A stretch of 64,000 nt of DNA from Peromyscus leucopus (taxonomy: Eukaryota > Chordata > Mammalia > Rodentia > Cricetidae), in the NCBI RefSeq assembly GCF_004664715.2, contig NC_051079.1, positions 55,825,660 to 55,889,659 of the forward strand, given 5' to 3'. Below the pieces are notes generated by a model that was given only the letters and a program-made list of their open reading frames with translations, ran no database searches and had not been told where the DNA came from. The number at the start of each line of letters is the position of its first letter. Position 1 is the first letter of the stretch. Positions 57,123-64,000 of this stretch are shown here, piece by piece. Made by a program: the position numbers and the translations under genes.

Positions 57123-57166
57123 GTGTGTGTGTGTGTGCGCGCGCGCGCGCGTGCGCGCGTGTATAT
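57123..57166. repeat. (TG)n(CG)n alternating purine-pyrimidine tract in RNMT 3' UTR
   Basis: GTGTGT runs into GCGCGCGCGC and back to GTGCGCGCGTGTAT, a classical Z-DNA-forming sequence inside the transcribed 3' UTR. Confidence 0.95.
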
Positions 57167-57481
57167 AAGAATGCTTCATCTTTAAGATCTATTTTTAAGT
57201 GATATTCTAAGAATTGTTTCCCTCTACTTCGAAAACGATAACAGAGCACTTCAGAGCAGCTGACCTCTCCACAGTGCTGTGATTTGCTGAGTGTGTTTAC
57301 ATAGTTGAATTTACAACAGCTGTAGAATTGGCAAAGGAGTGCTAGTTCGCCACCGTGCACTCGAAGTTTTGTTACAGTGTTTTTCCAGATGTGTTCTATA
57401 CATTTGAATGTAAGTCTTCACTATATATTGCTAAAGTTATAAGATTAAAATTGGATTTAACCTGGCTAGATTTTGTGTTTC

Positions 57482-57487
57482 AATAAA
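57482..57487 (+). terminator. RNMT: Candidate RNMT polyadenylation signal AATAAA
   Basis: Canonical hexamer in TTTCAATAAAATAACT, with a T/G-rich stretch 75-95 bases downstream, farther away than usual. Confidence 0.5.
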
Positions 57488-57505
57488 ATAACTATTTGCT
57501 AATAC

Positions 57506-58208
57506 CATGAAATTCTGAGAATCTATAGAAAATTTTAGATGGCAGCATAGAGAAATTGTGGAATGGTTTGGTATTCTGTTAAGAATTTCCTACCATAGCA
57601 ATTAATATATCCAACTATTGAGATTTAATTAAGGTACTTTGAACTTTCTTCATTGGACAGTGATTCCATGGTTCGCTTTTCCTAAGATTTTGTGAAAATG
57701 CCATGTCATAATCCTGTTCCATATTTTCTTCACATGTATATATGCAAGCGCAACAGGAGTAGCGCAGTAAGGGAAACAGGTAGACTGGAGATGGATCCTC
57801 ACCACTAAGAGATCCCAGTTACTAATGCTGTTTCCTTCCCAGCCCATGCTCTTTTCTTCCAGCGTTGATACTTGACACAGCAGAACCCACTGTCTAATTG
57901 TCATTAAAACATGCATTTGTTGAGGCATTAATGGTATAGAGGTTGGCATGGCTGCCTTCCAAATATTTATTTGCTCTCTCACAATCATTAAAATTGTCAT
58001 TAAGTTGTGAATTACAGAATTGACTTCTAGAACTGATGCCTGTGTGAACTGCTGTCTTACATTTAAGAAACTTGACAGCATTTAGATGCATCAAAAAACT
58101 TGAGAGCAAACACAATTATATATTCTTTTAAAATTCATTTATTTAAAGGACAATTTACAAAGATCCTGCTTTCTGTAACACTCTATAGTACTTGTTTTAA
58201 AAGTAGGC
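57506..58208 (+). other. RNMT 3' flank or distal 3' UTR
   Basis: Unique sequence. The 143-codon antisense ORF at 57650-58081 has no recognisable family, promoter or splice signals and is probably chance. Confidence 0.45.
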
Positions 58209-58386
58209 TCGGGGCTGGAGAGATGGCTCAGCAGTTAAGAGTGTTGGCTGCTCTTACAGAAGACCCAGATTCAGTTGCCAGCACCCACATGGTAGCTTAT
58301 AACTGTCTCTGATTCCAGTTTCTGGGGATCTGACACCATCTTTTGGTTTCCATGGGCACCAGGCATGCACATAGTGTGTGTGTGTG

Positions 58387-58450
<64 letters not shown>

Positions 58451-58545
58451 CACACATATATATACACACACATGTGTGTGTGTGTATACACATACATGTA
58501 GGCAGAACACTCATGATACAAAATAAAAATAATTATTTAAAAAAT
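58209..58545 (+). mobile_element. B2-type SINE with an expanded TG/TA/CA microsatellite inside
   Basis: CGGGGCTGGAGAGATGGCTC head and B2 body to 58370, TG repeats from 58374, a TATATA/CACACA/TGTGTG region to about 58495, then the SINE tail GTAGGCAGAACACTCATGAT and A-rich end. Confidence 0.9.
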
Positions 58546-59340
58546 TGAAAGCATAATCAGTTTATATATTGTCACTGCTCGTAGTATTAGAGAGTAGCTT
58601 TAGTGCAGGGTTTGGGGTGTGGGGATGGAAGTTCTTGCTCTTAGAAATTTAGGCTCATTTTATTTCTGGGGAAGGTACTAAGTATTTAAATGGTTTGGCA
58701 GGTAGGGAAAGCTTTGTCACAATTCATGATCTCAGTTAATAGATAATGCATCAATTTTTAGTCTTTCTGTCCTTTCCATTCCATTCCATGGGTTGTTTTT
58801 AGGAGAGAAGAATTCCTCAAAGGGTGGAGTAATTGATGACTGTGCAATCAACAAGAAGAGAAATGTGGAGTTCCTAGGCCCTTTGCTGAGGAGTCATAAG
58901 GAACTGGACTGGGTCTGAGATGGGCTGTAGTTATTACACCTACTGTCATAGGCATAGGAGAGTTCCCATGAGGCCACCCTACAGGAAACAGGTCAAGCAG
59001 CTGCCTTTTTCCTTTTGTGTTCTTATCTGTTCAGCTTCCACCCCTACACTACTCCTTGCTGAAGTTAAATGACTCAAGATGAATTCTAGAGGACGAGAAT
59101 GGGAAGGTGGCCTTTTCTACTGTTATCAACAGATGAGGCTTTTTCCAGTATACTGAAGTCTACATGTTTAATTTTGTCAGGACTTGTAGTGTCTGATGAG
59201 AAAGGCGTGGCTTCATTACAGGATCCAGGAAGAGTCCCTTGTTTTGGGTTCAGTGATAAGAATGGTTCTGAGGAGCTGTTCAGACACTCCCAGGCCTGCC
59301 ACACAGGGTATCCTCCAAGGTTGAGTTTCAACATGAAGAT
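58546..59340. other. Intergenic DNA, no feature recognised
   Basis: The 59086-59413 ORFs on both strands lack family resemblance. Confidence 0.45.
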
Positions 59341-59545
59341 CAGGGGCTGGAAACATGGCCCAGAGGCTAAGAATGCTTGCTACTCTTTCAGAGGACTGGA
59401 GTTTGGTTCCTAGCACACACATCAGGTGGCTCACAACTGCTTGTAATTCCAGCTGCAGGGACTTCAACACTCTCTTCTGGGTTCTGCTGGCACCTGCACA
59501 CATGCACAAGCATGCAGACACATAAATAAAAATAAATCTTAGAAA
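59341..59545 (+). mobile_element. B2-type SINE
   Basis: AGGGGCTGGAAACATGGCCC head, CTCTTCTGGGTTCTGCTGGC, AAATAAAAATAAATCTTA tail. Confidence 0.88.
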
Positions 59546-60730
59546 TGAAGACCACGTGGGCCATTTGTGAGAATGACACAACTTGAACTGGAGATAGTTG
59601 GCTTGGGGACCTAAAAAGCTGACATGGAATTATTTGGGTCTAGAATTTACTCAGGGAAACTCTCCAGTGTATAGAGTGTTGATAGAGAGAAAGTGAGGAG
59701 TTGTTGGTCCCTTGCCAGTCCTTCTGGTGGCCTAACGTACAGAGAGCCGCAGGCCTGCTGGAGCTGACTCATACACTTTACAGACTGACTCTCCTCAGTA
59801 TGAGAAGGCTTTGACTGAGCAGAGTCCCTTAAGAGTGATGGGCCTGTGTGGACTGAATGGCAGAGGGAGGATACAGATTTTCTCAAGACCACAGCAACAT
59901 AACACTCCCATCCTGTGGTGGGTCTACACTCCTGCCCTCACATACTTCCAAGAATGGAACAAGGGAGTCCTGCGGCCTGAGCTGTTAGTTCTTGAGGCAC
60001 CTTAACTTAGGTGCTCCAGTAAATAGGGTGTCCTGGTAGGAAACAGAGATAGATATCCTCTTCATGGTATGGAGACCTGGTCCTTGAACCAGACTTGTGG
60101 GATCTGGTTATACACTACAGGTGATGGTGTTCCCCCAACCTTACTCTGGATGTATCAGTGCAAGATACAGAAATGCTGCTTTAGTAGGAGTTAAGTAGGC
60201 AGGCCTAATTTTATGGATTTGCTGGTTTAAACTCTGTTGAAGTATTGTATCTATACAGGCAGTTGGATTCCTCACAGACAGAACATACATGAATTCATAA
60301 GCCAGAAGCTGGAGACTCCCTTCTACTACTGTCCCCATCCAGTTCTAAGCAAAAATCTAGTTTCATCTGGCTTGGAATATTACATGAATGAAATTAAAAA
60401 TACATTCTTTGGCTTTCATTTGTCAGTGTTCATGAGATTCTTATTCTCAACAGTTGTAAATTGTTCTCATGATTGTACAGTATTCCATTGTGTGAATAAA
60501 CAACATTATCCAATGGTATTTTGGTTCATTTCTAGCTTGGGAACTGTACTACCACAGTTATTTAGCAAATGAGTTTTTGTGCACATAGCTATATGTTTCC
60601 TACTAGGAATAAGATTGCAGGACCATAGTACATGCACCATATATTTATTGACAGCCACCCAGAAGCTTTCCAGAGTTTCCTACATTCTTGATAATATCAG
60701 CTATAATTTGAATGAGAATGGAGGCTCAAA
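59546..60730. other. Intergenic DNA; old L1-like segment at about 60240-60700
   Basis: AGTATTCCATTGTGTGAATA and neighbouring phrases look like the minus strand of an old L1 3' region; the rest is unassigned. Confidence 0.4.
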
Positions 60731-60899
60731 TATAGATTTGAATACTTGGACTGTAGTTAGTGGAACTGTTTGGAAAGAGTTAAAGGTGTGGTCTTGGAGG
60801 AGGTGTGTCACTAAGGAAAAGACCCAAATGAATAGAGGTAATGAGGTGTTGCAAGAGACACCAGTGAAGTCCAGAGGGTTGTAAGGACACACTTCAAAA

Positions 60900-61340
60900 C
60901 CCAGATTCTACTAAGTTGGAAAAGCTAAAAGAATGAATTTCTTAATGCATCTGACCTACCAAAGTTAAACCAAGAAGAGATTTAGAAAAATGACATTGAA
61001 ATGTCATTTTAAAACCTCCCATCCAAAACAAACAAGCAAAGAAATCCAAGCCCAGATGGATTTCCCACAGGACTTCACTGGATATTCAAAGAACTCACAC
61101 CGATGTTTGTCAAACTAGTCCGTAAGACAAAACAGGAATGATACCTCCAAATTCTTTTTATGAATCCAGAATGACACAGATGCCTAAACTAAATGAGCAC
61201 ACATACAGAAGAAGAAAATTCTAGAACAAGCTAACTCCTTCATGAACATAGATGCAAAAATTCTCAATAGAAGATGTGTGAACCAAATTTTAGAACACAT
61301 CCAAAAGATCGGCTACCGTGATAAATGAGCTTCATCCCAG
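60900..61340 (+). mobile_element. L1 ORF2 fragment
   Basis: GAAATCCAAGCCCAGATGGA, AACTCCTTCATGAACATAGA and GAGCTTCATCCCAGAGGTTA match L1 ORF2 between endonuclease and reverse transcriptase; frames broken. Confidence 0.8.
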
Positions 61341-61344
61341 AGGT

Positions 61345-61440
61345 TACCGTGAGCGAGCCACCCCAATTAGATGTTTCCTTTGTAAGAGTTGCCATGGTCA
61401 TGGTGCCTTTTCACAGCAGTAGAAAACCCAACTAGGACAG
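61345..61440. mobile_element. Tail of the 32.3-kb type rodent repeat, inserted in L1
   Basis: CCAATTAGATGTTTCCTTTG and GGTCATGGTGCCTTTTCACA correspond to the opposite orientation of the 32.3-kb repeat start (its reverse complement). Confidence 0.5.
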
Positions 61441-62720
61441 ATCTCAACGTAAGACTTGATAACTTGAATCTGTTAGAGGAGAAAAGAGGGAATGTGGGCG
61501 TGTGCATAGGACTATAGCAGGAATTAAGACCTAACAATTGACAAATGAGACCTTAGGAGACTGAAAGACTTCTGTACAGTAAGGAACCCTATCAACTGAG
61601 TGAAGAGGCAGCTTACAGAACGGGGAAAAATAAACGAGCTCCAATTTGACAGAGGGGCAATATCTATACAATGAACTCAAAAAACTAAACACTAAGAAAA
61701 CAGACAACTCTTTTCTCAGAAGAAATACGAGTGGTTAAGAATTTCTTAAAATAGCTGTGAGGTGGTGGCACACGCCTTTAATCCCAGCACTTGAGAGGCA
61801 GAGGCAGGCGGATCTCTGTGAGTTCGAGGCCAGCCTGGTCTCCAAAGTGAGTTCCAGGAAAGGCGCAAAGCTACACAGAGAAACCCTGTCTTGAAAAACC
61901 AAGAATTTCTTAAAATATTCAACATCCTTAGCTGTCACAAAAGTGAAAATTAAGACTACCTTGAGATTTTATCTTACCCCAGCCAGAATTGACTAATATT
62001 AAAATCAAATCCACAGATGACACCAAGTGCTGGTGTGGATATGAGGTAAGGGGAATACTTATTCACTGTTGGGAGTGAAAGCTGCTGCAGCCACTGTGGA
62101 AATCAGTATGGGTGTCTCCCCAACACTAGAAGTAGATCTATTATGTGACCCAATAGTACTGGGTATATACCTGACTATAGAGAGATGTTTACTCATCACT
62201 GTTTGGTGCTGTTCTATTTACAATAGCCAGGAAATGAGCATATCCCAGATGTCCATCAACTAGTGCATGGATAATGAAAATGTGATATATATGTACAATG
62301 GAATTTTATTCAGCTTTAATGAAAAATGAAACAAAATTTGCAGGTAAATGGATGGAGCTGGAAACAATCATTCTGAGTGACGTAATTCAGATCCAGAAAG
62401 ACAAATACTGCATGTACTTTTTCATATGCAGACCTAGCTTCTTTAGATGTGTGTGCTTAAATCAGAGTGGCTGTGTAAGTCGGGAAGCTCAAGTATGGGA
62501 TTTCAAGAAAAAGAGATGGTAGAACACCGGTAACATAAAGAAGGAAAGGCATAATGAGGCAGAAAATGTTAGTCGGGTGAGGGGTGGGAGGGCAGGATCG
62601 AGGAGGGAGTACAACCAGGAATGCCTAACTGTAAAGTCCTTTGAGAAAAGCCACACGGGAACCAACTATTGTATAAACTTCTTAAATATATACACACACA
62701 TGTATAAAAGTTTAGATGGG
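61441..62720 (+). mobile_element. L1 ORF2 C-terminus and 3' UTR, split by B1
   Basis: CAGCCACTGTGGAAATCAGT, ATCCCAGATGTCCATCAACT and AAATGGATGGAGCTGGAAAC are ORF2 C-terminal phrases; a 3' UTR follows from about 62440. Frames broken; B1 inserted at 61755. Confidence 0.85.
61755..61902 (+). mobile_element. B1 SINE in L1
   Basis: GTGGTGGCACACGCCTTTAA through AAACCCTGTCTTGAAAAACC. Target duplication AAGAATTTCTTAAAATA on both sides. Confidence 0.94.
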
Positions 62721-63365
62721 GTTACCATATATAGGGGGGTAATGCTCCCATATGCCATAGGCTATCATACAAAAAGCCCAGTGACAGGTTTGTACTGCCT
62801 TTTTTCTACTTGTTGGTCACTGGGGTCTTACAGAACGCCCTTCTTCCACCCCCTCCCCCCAAAAAAACCTTTAAAAGTCATTGCCATGGCTTTAGTTGTC
62901 TGTAGAACTTGATAAGACCATCATATTTCCATCATGTGGAAGACATCACATACTCAAGTAATAGAACATGGAGAAAGCAAGCCAGTGTCCACCTGGAAGC
63001 TTCATCTATATTGGCTAGCTTTCGTAGGGTAGTGGGTGCGGTGCACCACTCCTGGGGGAGAAAAGCAGTCAACGTTTTTACCCAACTGAGAGGTCTGCAA
63101 ACTATGGTAACAACCAGCTTGGCAAGATAGGCCCATTGGTACCATAGTGGCATAGATGTGACAAGGTAGGCAACTACTTTCTGATTGCATATAGAGCCTG
63201 CTCCACAAGACAACTCATGCCTGTGTCAAGAACCCATAGCTGAGTAGGTGATGGGCCTACTATGACTGACTTCTAGTATTCTAAATGGATAAGTTTCAAA
63301 CTGTCCTCTAAATACTTATCACTGTAAATACAGGGATGGGTCACTGTATATAAATCAATGTGTAA
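62721..63365 (+). mobile_element. Probable L1 3' UTR segment
   Basis: GTACCATAGTGGCATAGATG and CTGTCCTCTAAATACTTATC resemble rodent L1 3' UTR; noncoding. Assignment by pattern only. Confidence 0.5.
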
Positions 63366-64000
63366 TATATAAATGGACTGAAAGACAAATCACTTAATTA
63401 TCTTAATAGATGCAGAAAAGACTTTTGACAAAAACCCAACATCTTCGTAGTAAAATGTCTGAAGATACTAAGAATATGAGGAAACTACCTCAACAAAAGC
63501 TATATACAACAAATTTACGGTCAGCATTATATTAAGCAGAAACCTTATGGAATTTCCACGAAAACCAAGAGGAGTAACTGCTTTTCTCCACACTTATTCC
63601 ATATACTTGAGACTTCAATGAGACCAGTAAGATAAACACATAAAAAAGATACAGATAAAAAAGGAAGAAATAAAATTATCTTGTTTGCAAATGATGCACT
63701 TTTATGTAAGAGACCCTAAAGAATTTGGATAAGAAAAAAAAAACACAGCAAAGTGGCAGGATGCAAGTTTACACATCACAACCAGCAGCCTACCTGTATG
63801 TCAGTAACAAACACCATAAAGAAAGCTGGGAAACAATCCCATTTGCAACAGACAAAACAAAACAAAAACTTGAAATATACCTAAACAAGGAAGTAAAAGA
63901 CCTGTGTAATGAAACATTTAAAACTGAAGAAAAAAGCTGAAGATGCTAGAAGATGGAAGGACCTTCATGCTCACAGATCAGCATTTTGTGAAAATAGCTA
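63366..64000 (+). mobile_element. L1 ORF2 reverse-transcriptase region, runs off window
   Basis: TTAATAGATGCAGAAAAGAC encodes motif A (DAEK...FDK); TTTGCAAATGATGCA encodes F-A-N-D in place of the FADD active site. The 71-codon reading at 63725-63940 is ORF2 thumb-region sequence. Degenerate. Confidence 0.88.

Larger units (their letters stand above)
56959..57505 (+). other. RNMT: RNMT 3' UTR to the first good polyadenylation signal
   Basis: AATAAA at 57482-57487 is the first canonical signal after the stop, and would give a UTR of about 550 bases. Later AATAAA copies (58522, 60495) are in SINE or L1-like DNA. A longer UTR is possible and the end site was not determined. Confidence 0.6.

Noticed and set aside
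57026..64000. MC5R, expected downstream of RNMT from human gene order
   Set aside because: No long single-exon receptor-like ORF on either strand; it must lie beyond the window.

Overview
The window is mammalian nuclear DNA from a rodent. Introns are long, splice sites follow GT-AG, and B1, B2 and ID-type SINEs, rodent L1 and ERV-type solo LTRs are dense. Many B1 copies carry the right-end variant AGGAAAGGCGCAAAGCTACA, which I associate with Cricetidae (hamsters, voles, deer mice) rather than Mus or Rattus. The species cannot be fixed from the sequence alone.

Two protein genes are present, head to head around one CpG island at about 29.25-30.25 kb. To the left, on the minus strand, is FAM210A (a mitochondrial inner-membrane protein). 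Only its first coding exon (3153-3628) is in the window; its 3' exons lie beyond base 1, and its noncoding first exon must be in or near the CpG island, leaving an intron of about 26 kb. To the right, on the plus strand, is RNMT, the nuclear mRNA cap guanine-N7 methyltransferase. It is complete: a probable noncoding exon 1 ending at 29925 and ten coding exons from 35102 to 56958. The joined CDS is 1431 nt, giving 476 aa, the human length. Every junction keeps frame, and the key residues fall at the human positions (D203 in motif I, H288/Y289, E370, Y467, three KKRK/RKRK nuclear signals).

Region by region: 1-3.1 kb is FAM210A intron with a solo LTR. 3.7-29 kb is FAM210A intron 1, dominated between 7.2 and 17.7 kb by a nest of L1s interrupted by LTRs, hAT elements and SINEs. 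29.25-30.25 kb is the bidirectional promoter. 30-35 kb is RNMT intron 1. 35-57 kb holds the RNMT coding exons, with a minisatellite of about 31 units (49.4-50.9 kb) and a CpG-rich candidate microexon or internal promoter (52.6 kb), both in intron 8. 57-60 kb is the RNMT 3' UTR and flank. 60-64 kb is broken L1. MC5R and MC2R, the next genes in the human order, are not in the window.

I found no new multigene system. The points most worth checking are the intron 8 CpG cluster with a frame-preserving 27-nt candidate exon, the hairpin-unit minisatellite, the alternative C-terminus opened by skipping RNMT exon 10, an LTR family that has captured a B1 SINE, and a direct repeat flanking the exon that encodes the SAM-binding motif.
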